Shown: piece after piece, positions 34,001 to 44,511 of the stretch | Position numbering within the stretch: the first letter of the stretch is position 1 | How the letters are laid out: the number at the start of each line of letters is the position of its first letter | Assembly (NCBI RefSeq): GCF_024763615.1 | Contig: NC_077223.1 | Coordinates: 8,990,001 to 9,054,000, forward strand | DNA: 64,000 nt | Source of the DNA: Phlebotomus papatasi | Taxonomy: Eukaryota > Arthropoda > Insecta > Diptera > Psychodidae | Direction of reading: 5' to 3' | Translations under genes and position numbers: made by a program | The notes under the pieces: generated by a model | Databases searched by the model: none | What the model was told of the DNA's origin: nothing | The model's input: only the letters and a program-made list of their open reading frames with translations

Positions 34001-34707
34001 AGAAAGTGTGCATAATCCCGTGACCCCCTGTATTGCCATCAATTCCTTTTTTTTTATTAATTAAATGTTCCATAATCCTCCTTGTATTTATCAATTAAAA
34101 TGCATCATTTTGTTGTAAAAATGACTATAGGAGATATACCAATAAATATAGTAATTTTTCCAATAAATATAGCAACATCTTCTTGAAAATTTCCAATATA
34201 GCAATTATTCACATAAATATAGTAGTTTTTACAATAAACAAGATAAGATAGATTGGAAAGCTTCTATGTGATTTTCAGATGCTAGTTGAAGGTAAAAAAA
34301 ATCAATGGATTTGAGAATTGACTTACATTGTTTTGAACGTCGGGATCACCGCCAGCGAGTAGAATTTCTCTACAACTCTGATTGTGGCCATTCTGGGAAG
34401 CGAGATGAAGAGCTGAGAAGCCACCAAAGTTCCGTGTGCCCAAAAGAGCACTGTGGAGGGCACCACGTGTTTCCTGGATGACACCTTTTAGCTGCCGGCT
34501 GGACTCTTTGGGTGTCTTGAGCTTCGGCAGGGCACACAGAGCCTTCACACATCGACTGTACCCACGCCATGCTGCCTCATGCAGTGCTGTATTCCCATGG
34601 CGAGAATCCTTGGCATTTCTGTCAGCACCATTTGCCAGCAGAGCCTCTAGTGCCTTCTCATCTCCCCCACAAGCCGCCTCATGCAGTGCCGTCCGCCCGG
34701 AATCCAT
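21355..34707 (-). CDS. ANKRD6/Diego-like ankyrin-repeat protein (confident exons)
   Basis: Three phase-0 exons on minus, 34327-34707, 26395-28374 and 21355-22074, give 1026 residues, or 1047 with the proposed exon at 53485-53549. Six ankyrin repeats fill the first ~240 residues; NTALHEAAWRGYS, SALHLASQNGHNQS and DTALHISCAMGRRK resemble ANKRD6/Diversin and Drosophila Diego by eye. Those proteins are cytoplasmic scaffolds that bind Dishevelled and act in planar cell polarity. After the repeats come a lysine/serine-rich segment, a cysteine-containing block starting SPYGCHYFPDPRSFPSP, a predicted helical region, and a long Ser/Glu-rich disordered part. The last four residues, SSLV, match a class I PDZ ligand. 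The exon junctions join ankyrin repeats without a break (QNN|YGDTPLH), which supports the splicing model. Assignment to Diego itself rather than another ankyrin family is uncertain. Confidence 0.8.
22425..23439. repeat. Intronic repeat with TTAACTCTTT ends, copy 1
   Basis: Begins TTAATTCTTTCGTCTC and ends GGTCCGGAAAGAGTTAA. Its first ~200 bases align with a 250-bp copy at 37650-37899 that shares both ends, including GATGATTACAAACTATAAGG. The extra ~750 bases inside (about 22650-23400) are absent from the short copy and look like unique or inserted DNA. No coding sequence is recognised. Confidence 0.5.
23650..24852 (+). mobile_element. Non-LTR retrotransposon 3' fragment
   Basis: The open part (23758-24408) shows the end of a reverse transcriptase: YYAMIESRLRYGWSCWG, LQKKIIRIISG and HTPPLFRRWSVLTL match the C-terminal RT/thumb region of Jockey/I-like LINEs. 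An upstream piece at about 23660-23720 reads SDKTKIMIF in another frame, so frameshifts are present. The 3' end runs to a short ATT/TAT microsatellite at about 24835-24850, a typical LINE tail. The 5' part is missing, so it is dead. It lies inside the ankyrin gene intron, opposite to that gene. Confidence 0.75.
24853..26394. other. Ankyrin-gene intron, nothing recognised
   Basis: AT-rich intron. A short open piece at about 25590-25690 (KEQLNKVLEAFRRG) weakly resembles a helix-turn-helix segment of pogo-type transposases but is too short to call. Confidence 0.4.
26395..28374 (-). CDS. Large central exon of the ankyrin gene
   Basis: Codes 660 residues from YGDTPLHTACRYGHAG to KMTRTKAQ. Acceptor TTTTTTCGCAG| and donor CAG|GTCAGA flank it on minus. 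It holds the last three ankyrin repeats, a K/R/S-rich linker, the CHYFPDPRSFPSP block with YYLDLAGNIRKGP, a helical stretch (KSIRKYVDRATEKLDSKV) and a long region with basic SRTSRRSSERSS patches. Confidence 0.85.
28540..28665 (-). pseudogene. LINE C-terminal remnant
   Basis: On minus this reads PRKAMEAIV, then GRPRTRWLNQI with stops between, the typical C-terminal end of RTE-like and related LINE reverse transcriptases. It aligns base by base with 39265-39390 on plus. Confidence 0.6.
28666..29994. other. Ankyrin-gene intron, nothing recognised
   Basis: AT-rich intron with no supported gene or element. Small open frames here lack any family resemblance. Confidence 0.4.
29995..30132. repeat. 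Short perfect inverted repeat (hairpin)
   Basis: GTCGGTTGCGTCTACCTCTG and the bases following it at 29995-30028 return as a reverse complement ending at 30132, identical for about 34 bases and nearly so for ~50. The loop is ~40 bases. It could fold into a stable RNA hairpin on either strand. It may be a tiny foldback MITE. Confidence 0.7.
30400..30649. mobile_element. CACTGAG-end MITE, copy 1
   Basis: Starts CACTGAGAGAAATCCG (after TA) and ends CATTGAGTG. The interior repeats GTGTAAAATTAACATTA-type words in inverted order. It aligns with the two outer halves of the interrupted copy at 44973-47041. The right-hand TA is lost. Confidence 0.65.
30816..32803 (-). mobile_element. Pogo/Tigger-like DNA transposon, defective
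   Basis: About 2 kb containing one transposase pseudogene on minus. The two ends share TGTAACTCCG and AACTCGGATGC in inverted orientation (30831-30865 and 32760-32792), so terminal repeats of about 30 bp or more survive. The exact outer ends are uncertain. Confidence 0.65.
31003..32292 (-). pseudogene. Pogo/jerky-like transposase with nonsense codon and core deletion
   Basis: Minus strand from ATG at 32292 (MPKGTKEKTYKDK, directly after a CTGTTTCAG acceptor) to the stop at 31003. It shows a Psq-type helix-turn-helix (ALQCVRDGSTIAYASKTFNV, PRTTLHNKL), a CENP-B-like segment and the start of the DDE_1 domain with the first catalytic aspartate in FNCDESAFF. An in-frame TAG at 31933-31935 replaces what is normally a tryptophan (W/stop before FRNFLKRHPEL). 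After GWMDGPLFYAGL the text jumps to an asparagine-rich linker, so the region holding the second and third catalytic acids is gone. The C-terminus is a charged coiled coil. Confidence 0.8.
32922..33532 (+). pseudogene. Tc1/mariner-superfamily transposase remnant
   Basis: Starting with ATG at 32922, successive frames read NASYAEIAKLTG, RSTTVWKIIIWFKELNTVV, GGSDQKPGK, then MGIHWSLVHKINRRNGLMTY and RTDKHRQNATTRSRKL. This is the paired helix-turn-helix N-terminus of a Tc1/mariner transposase. Several frameshifts and the loss of the DDE core make it non-functional. The subfamily is not clear. Confidence 0.6.
33533..34326. other. Ankyrin-gene intron, nothing recognised
   Basis: AT-rich, with runs of the word CAATAAATATAG near 34120-34240. 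No gene or clear element. Confidence 0.4.
34327..34707 (-). CDS. Ankyrin exon of the ankyrin gene
   Basis: Codes 127 residues holding the first three ankyrin repeats (GRTALHEAACGGDEKALEAL, NTALHEAAWRGYSRCVKAL, SALHLASQNGHNQSCREIL). Acceptor CCCTTCCAG| immediately precedes ATGGAT, so the ATG at 34707 is probably internal. Donor AAT|GTAAGT ends it. A ~30-residue insertion between repeats 2 and 3 (LKTPKESSRQLKGVIQETRG) interrupts the usual 33-residue spacing. Confidence 0.85.
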
Positions 34708-36052
34708 CTGGAAGGGAATCGCACAAAGTAATCTTTCAGTTCTAAGGCGTCAAAGACGTGACTTTATTCTCTGAGGAGGCACGACTCTTTATCTCCCAAA
34801 GCCATTAATTTCACGCAATTCTTGCATTTCTGCCCTCATTTTTATGCCTTTCCCTCCCTCTTTTGGCCACACAATCGCCAGATTCTCCCGCCGACGAAGC
34901 AAGATGGGAAGACAACTGGCAAAACATGACATGGAGCATATAGCAATGAGACAAATGGAGCTATGGAATGCTTTACAATTGATTTTATTCATCATATTAC
35001 ACGTTTTCTACGAAAATATGCAAAAAAAGACGAACAAATCTTCTTGCTCTCAATCATTGTTGTACAAACAATTGGGTGAGAGACATAGAGAAGGCAGAGA
35101 CGGTATTTCAGAAAGGCAAAACCTTATGGCAGGTTTTGTGGCTCTTTTTGCAATCACACGAATTCAAGTAAAAAAAATTGGTTTTAATCAAGGTAAAAAT
35201 TAGTAATACTGACACCAGGGACACCAGTATTACAAATCCAATTTAATATTAATAGAAATCTTAAGAATATCGGCATAAAGCAACAACGGCATCTTGAAGT
35301 CTTAAACCCTTTTGTAGGATTGAGTGCAAAAATTTCACGACTTTAGCGGCAAAACTGGTTTCAATCCGTCGAAGAAAGGCGAATGCAGACCACAAGATAC
35401 ACCAAGAAATGAAAAGTTCTGCAAATACTCTCTCTCTATAATTCACAAAACGCTTTAATATGATAATAGTGACTGAGGGTAGAGTCTCACGAGCAAAAAA
35501 CCCAACATCACCCAAGATGAAAATGACAAAGTAATAATTCTTTTCTGACTTCCCAGAACGTTGGGTGTCTTTTTTTTGCCAAATGGAACAACTTTTTAAA
35601 TAAACCAACAAAAAAAAATGTGAACGATGCATGAGAGACAGAGAAAATCCGAGAAAGAAAGGAGAAAAGACAAAACATAAACTAATCAAGATTGAGAAAT
35701 CCATAAAGATGAGCACGTTGAGATCACATAATCATCCACCTTCATTTCGCCTTATAAGACACTCTACTCTTGTACATTTTGTTGTGCAAAGAACACTATA
35801 ATCCATGAAATTCTAGACACGTTCACAAAAGGCAGGGTCACAAACGCTAACACGCAGATGATACCCTCCAACAGGCCCCTTTTAATATTTATCAGAAAAA
35901 AAAACAACAACAAAAAAGGGCATTCATCCATTCAGAATGGTAAAAAGGGCAAATATAGGAGATAGATCGTTGTACTCGACAATTAGAGGTCATACAAAAG
36001 GGGTAGTAAGGCTTATCAACTTTGCAGAATGCTTGAAAGCGGGGTTTCGCAA
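34708..36052. other. Large ankyrin-gene intron, unique sequence
   Basis: No element boundary found. A 151-codon minus frame at 35261-35716 is rich in F, L and I with no family resemblance, so I treat it as chance. Confidence 0.4.
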
Positions 36053-36295
36053 AAAGGTGCTATTCCAATGAAACTTTATTCTAAACATTTTTTTTAGTAC
36101 ATGACCGTTCTAAAGTGCTTCTGTGTTACCGACTTCTTTGTGTTCGTTTTCTGTCACGAATTATGAGTGTTTTCCCCACTGTCCATCACGTTCCAAAACA
36201 AACCAAATAGTCGTGACAGGAACCAACTCAAAGAAAAGTCAACAAATCAGAGGCACATAAGAACAGACATGTACTAAAAACATGTTCTATCCCTC
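36053..36295. mobile_element. Degenerate foldback MITE (CTATTCCAATG family)
   Basis: Starts GGTGCTATTCCAATG and carries inverted words GTACATG...GTTCT, CTGTCACGA and GACTT that parallel the better copies at 62903-63300. The arms are weakly paired, so this copy is old. Confidence 0.5.
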
Positions 36296-36710
36296 GTTTT
36301 GATGTTGACCGATTCAAAACCGACTGAAACTTATTAAAACTTGCCAGGGACTCAAAGACCTTCCTAACGAATCCAATCTTGACAAATTCGATGGAGAAAC
36401 AGGGTAGATTAGGTTACTTTAGAAACTGAGTCCAGCATAACCAGATAAGTTTTTGACTATAATTTCGCCTCACTACTGCTTAAAAGAAGGGAAAGTCTCT
36501 CAGATTAGTACAAAATGGAGTATTGTACGAGATAATTGGTTTCGACTATGGCTAGATTTCCGATTAACCGAGCAATCGCCAAATAAAATAGACTAACCAG
36601 CGTAACCGTAACTAGTTATGACTGGTTGCGCGTTTGAGAATTTGATCTCTAATCCAAATGGGAATTTTTCGCAACCCCAAATGAGAACACAGAATATTTA
36701 ACCGGTCATT

Positions 36711-36960
36711 CGGGGCCTCAGTGAAGCAGTGGATAGAGCAGTGGCTCTATGACTGTGAGGTCTTGGGTTCGAGACTAGGCAGCTGCAGATTTTTCAGCTG
36801 GTGTATTAGTCTCGAATTCGTACAGTGAATGAATGGAAAAGTAATGCCAATGCATTGACTAGATCCACAAACCGAGATTGGTCTACCGTGATATAAGTTA
36901 TTGTACGTTGGGCATTATCCTGTCATGGGTATCACTTCTTTAGTACTAGTAGTAATAGTG
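36711..36960 (+). mobile_element. tRNA-derived SINE
   Basis: The head resembles a tRNA: GGGGCCTCAGTG at the start, an A-box-like stretch near GCAGTGGATAGAGC, and a B box GGTTCGAGACT at 36766-36776. It continues into a non-tRNA body (GAATTCGTACAGTGAATGAA) and ends in a TAGTAGTAATAG-like tail. The cloverleaf is not complete, so it is a SINE and not a tRNA gene. Confidence 0.65.
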
Positions 36961-37149
36961 AATGCTATTCGAATGAAAATTGAAAAGGTAATCTGTCTAG
37001 TGAGCATTTTTTTTTAAATATACACAACTGTTCTAAACTGGATTACTAAATTTTCAAAACCAACAAAACAATCGTGCCAGAAAGAAGACATCTTCAGAGA
37101 ATGTGGAGGTCTTTCGTCGTAAAAGTTATAATGTGTTCGATGCGTCTTG

Positions 37150-37370
37150 TTCCCAATTGCAAAAATACGTTTTCCCATTTGGCCCAACTCGTTCCCAGAA
37201 GCAGTGCCCTCAGTGCCCTACACTAAAGCATTTGAATTAAATCTTTCTAAAAAAAAAAGCGAATCAAGTGTTTATAATAATACGCGAGATATCAACTAGT
37301 CCCTCGAAGACTCTAAGTTTCTGTCTCTAACCGGTTGGCCTCTGGTTGACCTCTCTGATTTACTAGGTCA
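37150..37370. repeat. Diverged repeat, copy 1
   Basis: Shares with 38500-38730 the words CCAATTGCAAAAATA, TTCCCAGAAGCA and TTGACCTCTCTGATTTA in the same order and orientation. Probably an old unclassified interspersed repeat. Confidence 0.4.
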
Positions 37371-37649
37371 TCCACTAACTTTTTAGTCATGTAGTCGACA
37401 GTAGTATTTGTTTTAGAGGTTAGTCATTTCTTAACAATGTCCAATCACAATACCGACAGGTATTGCAACTCAAGAAAAAAAATCTAACAAAAACAACAAA
37501 GATGTTGAATTTAGTGTCTGAAAAACAGCATTTGCGGGGAGTACTACTTTATCACTTTAACTTAAGAAAAAATCAACAAAAGCTGATCGTTTTCTTAAGA
37601 AAACCTCTATCGGACATAATCCAATCAAGGATCACCTGTGAAAATTGGG

Positions 37650-37899
37650 TTAACTCTTTCGTCTCTTTTGGGACTCTAAGTACCCAAAGCAGCATATGAA
37701 TGTTCTGTGAAAAACGATGTTTTTTTAATTATTCAGAACTGATAAAAATCCAATTCTTGTGGATGATTACAAACTATAAGGATGTCCAAATATAAGATAT
37801 TTTTTATAGACTGCAATATTAATTCCTGAGCTTAGATATTTTTGATTAAAAAATGGTGATATTGGCTTGCAGTATATGCTGCGGTCCGAAAAGAGTTAA
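37650..37899. mobile_element. TTAACTCTTT-end repeat, copy 2 (short MITE)
   Basis: A 250-bp element from TTAACTCTTTCGTCTC to GGTCCGAAAAGAGTTAA. The ends are inverted relative to each other (AACTCTTT against AAGAGTT). It is homologous to the ends of 22425-23439. Confidence 0.55.
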
Positions 37900-38499
37900 A
37901 TGCTTCAAAAATGGCGATTTCGGCAAGGCGATTTTTGTCTTAAAAAGGCAAAAAGACCAAAAACAATTTATGGCGCCTATCTGGAAGTGTTACAAGATGA
38001 TAAGCGTTGAAAATGATAAGAATATCATTTGAAAGCAATAAATGTGACTCAGAAAGGTACTTTCCAACGTTTACACTAGTTAGAAAAAACTAACATGAAG
38101 GAATGTAGGTGAGAAATGGATATGGTCCGAGTGTCCCAAACACAAAACATCGTAACTTTCATTTGACGAAGCTTCAAAATCAACAATACGGATAAAAGCA
38201 TGCTCAACGTTTGGTAGGACTAACGGAGAATCATGCATTATGATCTACTGATACCAAGTGAAACTGTCAATGGGCATCTCTAACATCAACTGATGAATTT
38301 GAACCATGCATTGCTGAAAACATGATCGGAATGGGACCAGAGACACAAATGAGTGATATTGCAACACAGTAATGTTCTATGCTCTTCTATGGACAACATC
38401 AAAACGCTGAATTGGCATTGCTATCAACCCTTGCCGTATTTTACCGATCTGGTTTCAATGACATTCCTGGGTACACTTAGCCAATGTCGCAGAAGTGAA

Positions 38500-38730
38500 A
38501 AATTGGGTGAATGTCCCAATTGCAAAAATATCTCTTTCCATTTTTTGGTGCAACTTATTTCCAGAAGCAATGTCCTGCACTTGCAAAATTAATTAAGTTC
38601 TGCCATTAAAAAAAAACGAATCAAACGATTAGAAGACTACGCGGGATATTTAAAAACTGGTCTTTCGACGACCCTAAATTTCTGTCTGCAACCGTTTGAC
38701 CTCTAGTTGACCTCTCTGATTTAAGTGTGG
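38500..38730. repeat. Diverged repeat, copy 2
   Basis: Direct, diverged match to 37150-37370. Confidence 0.4.
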
Positions 38731-38749
38731 TTGGGGCTCAGTTGGTTCT

Positions 38750-39437
38750 AGAACTGGCTATAGTTTGGAAATAGCTAAAGGAACGTAGTGGTATCTTTGA
38801 GTCTACGAGAAGTCCTTAGTGTAGCCCTTCCGGAACTAGCGACGCTTACACAGGTGGTGGCCCTCTTTTTGGGATTCGTAGACTCAGCATCCCCTCTGAG
38901 TCTCCCCATGACACCACACATGGCGCCAGGGTGTCATACCACTCACTCTGAAGCAGGTCAGGGAGGCAACCTTGAGATTGCAATAGGAGGGGTTACTAAC
39001 GGTGAGGAGTGTAACGACACGATCGCTACTTTATCGTTTTGTGGCGGAAAATCTGCAACATTAGTGTATACCAAACCGTGAACCACACCAAAACCCGTGT
39101 CACCTGAGTAAGGAAGCCTGTGCATCAGGTTTGCACCCTGCTCTCACAGTAATCCGCCCGCAAAAAACACAAAGAACCTCGGATGATGGACACGGATTGC
39201 ACCGGAAACGATCTATGCGAGACAATGGACAATCTGTTACTTCAACCGCTCAGAAAGATTCCCCAGAAAAGCTATTCAAGCCATTGTGAGGAGGCGACGA
39301 CCTCAGGGTAGACCTAGGACAAGGTGACCGAATCAAATTTAGAATCTTGCCCTGGAACGCCTTGGGATCGAACCCGAACGTCTTTCTGAAGTAGCGGAGG
39401 ATGGGCAGGCGTGGACTGCTAACCTAGATGTCCTAAG
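38750..39437 (+). mobile_element. LINE fragment with C-terminal coding end
   Basis: A GC-richer block. From about 39265 one frame reads PRKAIQAIVRRRRPQGRPRT, then (stop) PNQI, then LALERLGIEPERLSEVAED and QAW, the usual C-terminal end of RTE-like and related LINE reverse transcriptases. Stops at two positions mark it as dead. The 126 bases at 39265-39390 match the minus-strand remnant at 28540-28665. The part before 39180 is unassigned. Confidence 0.55.
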
Positions 39438-41299
39438 CCTGTGACATTGAAGGTACATTGCTTTCTCCTTGGAATTCGAGCAAAAAAAAATGCGTTTTGC
39501 ATGCAATTTTCTTTAATCACCCCCGCACGAGAGAGCAACAACCCCAAAAGATCCACGGAAGACAAGGTCGCTTGAATTGTCGATCACGTATGATCGCAAT
39601 TGTTGCAGGGCAAAAGTTTATAACATTGCGAAGATTGCGGAAAGAGCACAAAAAGCAAGAGAAATGAGATTGTCTTGGAGCATCGAAAAGGTGAATTAAA
39701 TGATCACGCTATCTTCTTCATCCCAGAACTGATCGTTTGTGGCAGCGATCAAGTGATCAAGACAAAATTATATTCACATCTTATTTTCAGTAATTTAAAT
39801 ATCTCCATTGAATTTTATCAGGTTGCAAGCTTCTACTGGAAGATTAAGTTATTTCTTAAACAAATAAAGTAGGGTCAAATACCCCATAATTGGTCATACT
39901 GTGATTTTTGATCGAAATTTTTAGCAATGATTGAGCTTCAGATTACAAATTGTTGGGAAAAAGAATTCCATTATGTTCGACCGTAGCGCTATTATCGGTA
40001 AATGCTTGAACTTATAAAGTTCTGAGAAGTACAATAGAGGAGAGTAAGGCTGTTTTAACGCAGATTAATTACAGATTAATTTGAAAACAAATTAAATTGA
40101 TAATAAACGAAATACGACAACAGAAACAAATGTGCTAAAAACATGATAAAATCATTTTTCTACGGTCTCGACGAAACATCTTCAAAATTTCACTAAGTAT
40201 GACTAATACCTTAAAAAATTTTTCTACTAAATAAATTAGGTGTGTAGGAGTCATTGTGACCATTGTCTTGTCTAGTCCTTCACTCCCTGAAGTGTGCAGA
40301 CAAATTTATTCTCATTAGTCGTCACGACGTCAAGAAAAGTTCATGGAATTGTTCTGTATTCTTCGTTCTTGAGCATTTTATGCGCACGTGGCTGCTTTTT
40401 TTTCTTGCACCATTTCTGCTGCCTACGAGAATTGTCACAAAATGCGTCTGGGTAAGATGGCAATTCAACCAAGAACTTTATGACTCTCACTAAAAGATAT
40501 TAACATAAGAGATCACTGGAGGGCACAAAAGAGGGTCAAATTTGGGTCAACAAGGAGACGGATTGAGTTTAACACGCGCCTGGAGAAAAATCCATCTCAC
40601 ACTATCCTCAGAAATATTATTACATGTCTCATAGTGAAATTTTTATTATACGAGAAAACTGAGAAAACCATCAAAAGTGTCTCGTGCAATCAATTTATGT
40701 TTTATGCAAATTTATGCTAAAGTAAGTATGGTTTTCTTCTCCTATTTTGTCACACACTATACTGTGTAGGTGAAAATCATCCAATGCAAATGAAGACAAC
40801 CAAGCTCATTTTCTCTTAATAACAGTTAAAATATATTTTACAAAATTCACTTAATAATTGAAGATTTATCTTTATGATTTACAGGCGCAATTAAATAGTT
40901 AATTGCTTAAAATCTTTAAGTTTTATCGTTCTGTGATTCGACAGAGCTTGGACTGCTTTCATGGTCCAGGTGATCAGAAAACGCGATATATCTACAATAT
41001 TCTTGCTAATTAACATGTGATTCTCATCGAAAAACCACTTTTGATTTTAAGGCTATAATTCATGTGAGCAACACATATGCAAATTCAATGACATAGGAGT
41101 GGAGTAATTTCACTTGAGAATCAGGCAGTCAGTCAGTTCAGACGTGTTTTCCGAAGAATTTTCTAAGGCGACGAGTTATTTCTGTGAGAAGATGTGTTTG
41201 TGTCTCTGAAGACTTGTTTTCGAGAACAAAAGATGAACTGTACTTTGAGCAAGGTAACCCTATCCCTACTTTCAATCCCCTATCTGAATCAGACGACTC
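39438..41299. other. Large ankyrin-gene intron, nothing recognised
   Basis: AT-rich unique-looking sequence with no supported gene. Confidence 0.4.
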
Positions 41300-41576
41300 C
41301 GACGACGACGACGATTAAGATTAAGATTTGTTTATGAGTCGGTTATATTCCTTTCGGAACCTCTGCCCCCAGGACACTTATTTGGGCCCATTATGCACTC
41401 CCATTCTCCTATTCTATCAGAATTATTTCTATTAGAAAAAATGTCTTTTTCTTCACAAAAAGTTACTTGCACCGGACGGGACTCGAACTCACAGCTATGA
41501 GAGTCGGATCAGAGATGTCGCCGCCCAAGAGCCAACGGTCTTGTCTATCGCGCAACTGAGATCCCCAAACGGTACT
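41300..41576 (-). mobile_element. tRNA-derived SINE, minus strand
   Basis: On minus the head reads GGGGATCTCAGTTGCGCGAT (A-box side) and, ~60 bases on, GAGTTCGAGTCCCGTC, a good B box at about 41476-41491. The body continues to a CGTCGTCGTCG and TAAGATTAAGAT tail near 41300. The long variable region and missing pairing exclude a functional tRNA. Confidence 0.65.
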
Positions 41577-41715
41577 GTTTCCAGACCATACGTTATGAGA
41601 CTTGCTTCAGTATGGTTCTGTATATTTTGATTTTTGTTGACCGCGAAACGTTCCTTGATCGAAATACAAAAGAGAGTGCAAAGAAACTTGTACTCCCCGC
41701 CACGAGTCTCTCGTT

Positions 41716-41800
41716 AACCACTATTTCGACTCCATCGACTATTTCCATTATTTCGATCCACAGTCGAACCACTATTTCGACTATTTCGACTATTTCGACC
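41716..41800. repeat. Short 9-bp tandem repeat
   Basis: The word ACTATTTCG recurs about seven times with small variations. Confidence 0.6.
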
Positions 41801-42382
41801 CGTCGTCAGTACCGATCAATGGTCAAAACGTAACCTGGACAAATTTATTTTGACGTTTATTCGGTTTTTGCTCACCCCTGCTCTAAGTAAGAAGATCAGT
41901 CGTTAGAAAATGATCCAGAGTGCTAAGGACCACCATTTTAAACAACATCGGAAGTTCATCCTAGACCCAGCCCTTGCTACAAAAGCCTACTTCAGAAATG
42001 GATAAGTCCCTTGAGGACCTATTTCACCCATGGGAATTTCACAAACACAACCATCAATTTATATTCATAGGTGCACAAAGAATTCAATGTTTGTGTGATA
42101 GCGGCCAGCGCCGTCTTATCGTTGGTAACCAACCTCCAAAGTAAAATCAATAATCTGCGAATCAAGTACTGAAAGATTTGCTAGGATTCTCCAAAGGCGA
42201 TCTTTTAAAGATCTGCCAAAGTTATTAAAGATTATTTTGTAGTGAACTACCCTGATCTTCACCCGATCACTTGACTGAAAGTCTGTATCAGGCAAAAAAG
42301 CAGTCATATTGAGAATGGTTTGCAGAATCTTCGTTTTTTTCATTTTGTTTTTTACACTTTAGTTTTTCCCAGTTTGTCTTTC

Positions 42383-43195
42383 GAATCTTTGTCTTCGGTA
42401 ATTTTTGTTTTTTTGAAACTTTGTCTTTGGAAATCTTGTCTTTCATATATTTTAAACAGGGATTATTAAGTGAAATAATGAAATCACATTGGTTTTTTTA
42501 AGTTTTAAGTCTCGTCCTTTTGGGCAAAGAGAAATTTTCCGTGTTTTGGAAAGTTATCAGTATCGCCTGTAGGGGCAAAGGGAAATTTTCTGTGTTTTGG
42601 GAAATTTTTAGTTTCGTCCTTTGGGGCAAAGGGAAATTTTCTATGTTTTGGGAAGTTATCAGTATCGCCTGTCGGGGCAAAGGGAAATTTTCTGTGTCTT
42701 GGGAATGTTTTTAGTTTCGTTCTTAGGGGCAAAGGGAAATTTTCTTTGCTTTGGGAAATTTTTAGTTTCGTCGTTTGGGGCAAAGGAAAATTTTCTGTGT
42801 CTTGGGAATGATTTTAGTTTCGTCCTTTAGGGCAAAGGGAAATTTTTAGTTTCGTTCTTTGGGGCAAAGGGAAATTTTCTGTGTCTTGGGAATGTTTTTA
42901 GTTTCGTCCTCTAGGGCAAAGGGAAATTTTCTGTGTTTTGGGAAATTTTTAGTTTCGTGCTTTGGGGCAAAGGAAAATTTTCTGTGTCTTGGGAATGTTT
43001 TTAGTTTTGTCCTTTAGAGCAAAGGGAAATTTTCTGTTTTGGGAAATTTTTAGTTTCGTCCTTTGGGGCAAAGGGAAATTTTCAATGTGATTTCATTATT
43101 TCATTTAATAAAATATCCTTGTTTAAAATAAATAAAAGACAAGATTGCCAAAGACAAAGTTTCCAAAAAACAAAAATTACCGAAGACAAAGATTC
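42383..43195. mobile_element. Inverted-repeat element enclosing a ~52-bp tandem array
   Basis: Two inverted arms of about 110 bp (42383-42494 and 43085-43195, ends GAATCTTTGTCTTCGG) enclose roughly eleven direct units of ~52 bp. A unit reads GGGGCAAAGGGAAATTTTCT, then GTGTTTTGGGAAATTTTTAG, then TTTCGTCCTTT; some units lack part of this. The layout of long inverted ends around a tandem core is like Drosophila Foldback elements, although here the tandem units are in the core. No coding sequence is present. Confidence 0.75.
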
Positions 43196-43251
43196 CCGAT
43201 CCCATTGGGAATATTAGTTTTTCATCTGATATTTCGTCATTTGGATCAGTA

Positions 43252-43312
43252 TGCTAACTGCATTTGTTTTCTGCCAGTATTCTTTGCAGACACAAAGCAG
43301 ATGCAGTTAGCA
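43252..43312. repeat. 61-base hairpin
   Basis: TGCTAACTGCAT at 43252 pairs with ATGCAGTTAGCA ending at 43312. Pairing continues with a few bulges to a ~11-base loop. The size is compatible with a pre-miRNA, but no conservation can be judged. Confidence 0.45.
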
Positions 43313-44511
43313 CACTTGCTGATACAACCAAAGATTTCTCTATTGCTCTTAAATTCTTACAAGAATACTTCCCGTGGCATTTCAAAATTCCTGTTCAAAA
43401 ACCAAAAGATGTCCCCTTGAGAAAAGTGAATTAGACAATGTCACATAATTAACTCGTTTTCAGTTTGGAAGACACCACAAAACAAAGATAAATAATTCGA
43501 CAAATTCCAGGTTAAAAGAGGAGACACAAAATGATTTCGTCAAAGAGAGCACAAACACACCATTTCATACAAGAAATTCCCTGAGGTATTTGCGTGATCA
43601 TTAATTTTCACAGCACGTCCTCTTCTCTCATGAAAATCCCACCCTCCTCACCTGATCCCATTATGTGTGAAATGATGTGTGTTATATTTTGTGAAAAATG
43701 CCAACAAAATTGATCTTTTTAGAGCTCCTTTGGACATTCTTTTTATTTATTTTTTTTTGTTCGCAGGCATCATTTTGTGTCAGATGAAAATGATTTATTA
43801 GGATTTAATGGTCGCCAAATTGAACGTTTTTCATGCGTTGCACATTAATTTTTATTGACCTCTGGTGTACTTGATACAATCAACATTATCTTCTTGTTTA
43901 CCCTTTTATCCTCATCTCAAGAAGAGCGCCATGCGTGTGCATAGATACAGCAAAAAAGAACATAAATGGCAAAAAAAAAGTGAGTGCACAACAAGAATTT
44001 ACATTGTTATTATTATTATTAGCGTTTAACGGAAACTTTTAGCATCAACTACAAACTCGATGATTTACAGCATGTCGATGCTCTGTACCATCCGCACCAT
44101 TTCAATACCATCGGTGGACAGGGCAATAGAGCTATATACAGCATGAGAAAAAGGGAAGAAGAATCCTGTCCTGCTATATAACCCTCAACATCTCCCCAAG
44201 ATCAACGAGTAAGATTCTTTACTTATTACGCGTGTCTCGCGAAGGTTTCTGTATCGATCGTGTCGGTATTTATCAATGAAAAACCAATGTTACTTTTGTT
44301 TTACTCTTTCTTTCCACTTCAACTCTGACTCTCGATCAATTAACAATTAAACCAATTATTCTTGTGTCTCCATTTTACTTGGTAAAAGATACATCTCTAA
44401 AATCTGGGAACAAAGCAATAAGTTTTCATACATTTGGTGCTAAAGGTTGAAAGTTCTCAATAAGAAATTGTCTATCATTTGCTCATTTACTTATTTTTGT
44501 TTAATCGTTTA
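43313..44511. other. Large ankyrin-gene intron, nothing recognised
   Basis: No gene or element boundary seen. Confidence 0.4.

Noticed and set aside
35261..35716. 151-codon minus-strand frame with hydrophobic stretches
   Set aside because: AT-rich intron sequence gives F/I/L-rich frames by chance; there is no recognisable domain, splice logic or supporting context.
36711..36790. tRNA gene
   Set aside because: The A and B boxes are present but the acceptor stem and cloverleaf are incomplete, and the sequence runs into a SINE body.
41470..41576. tRNA gene on minus
   Set aside because: A good B box, but wrong spacing and missing pairings; better explained as a tRNA-derived SINE head.
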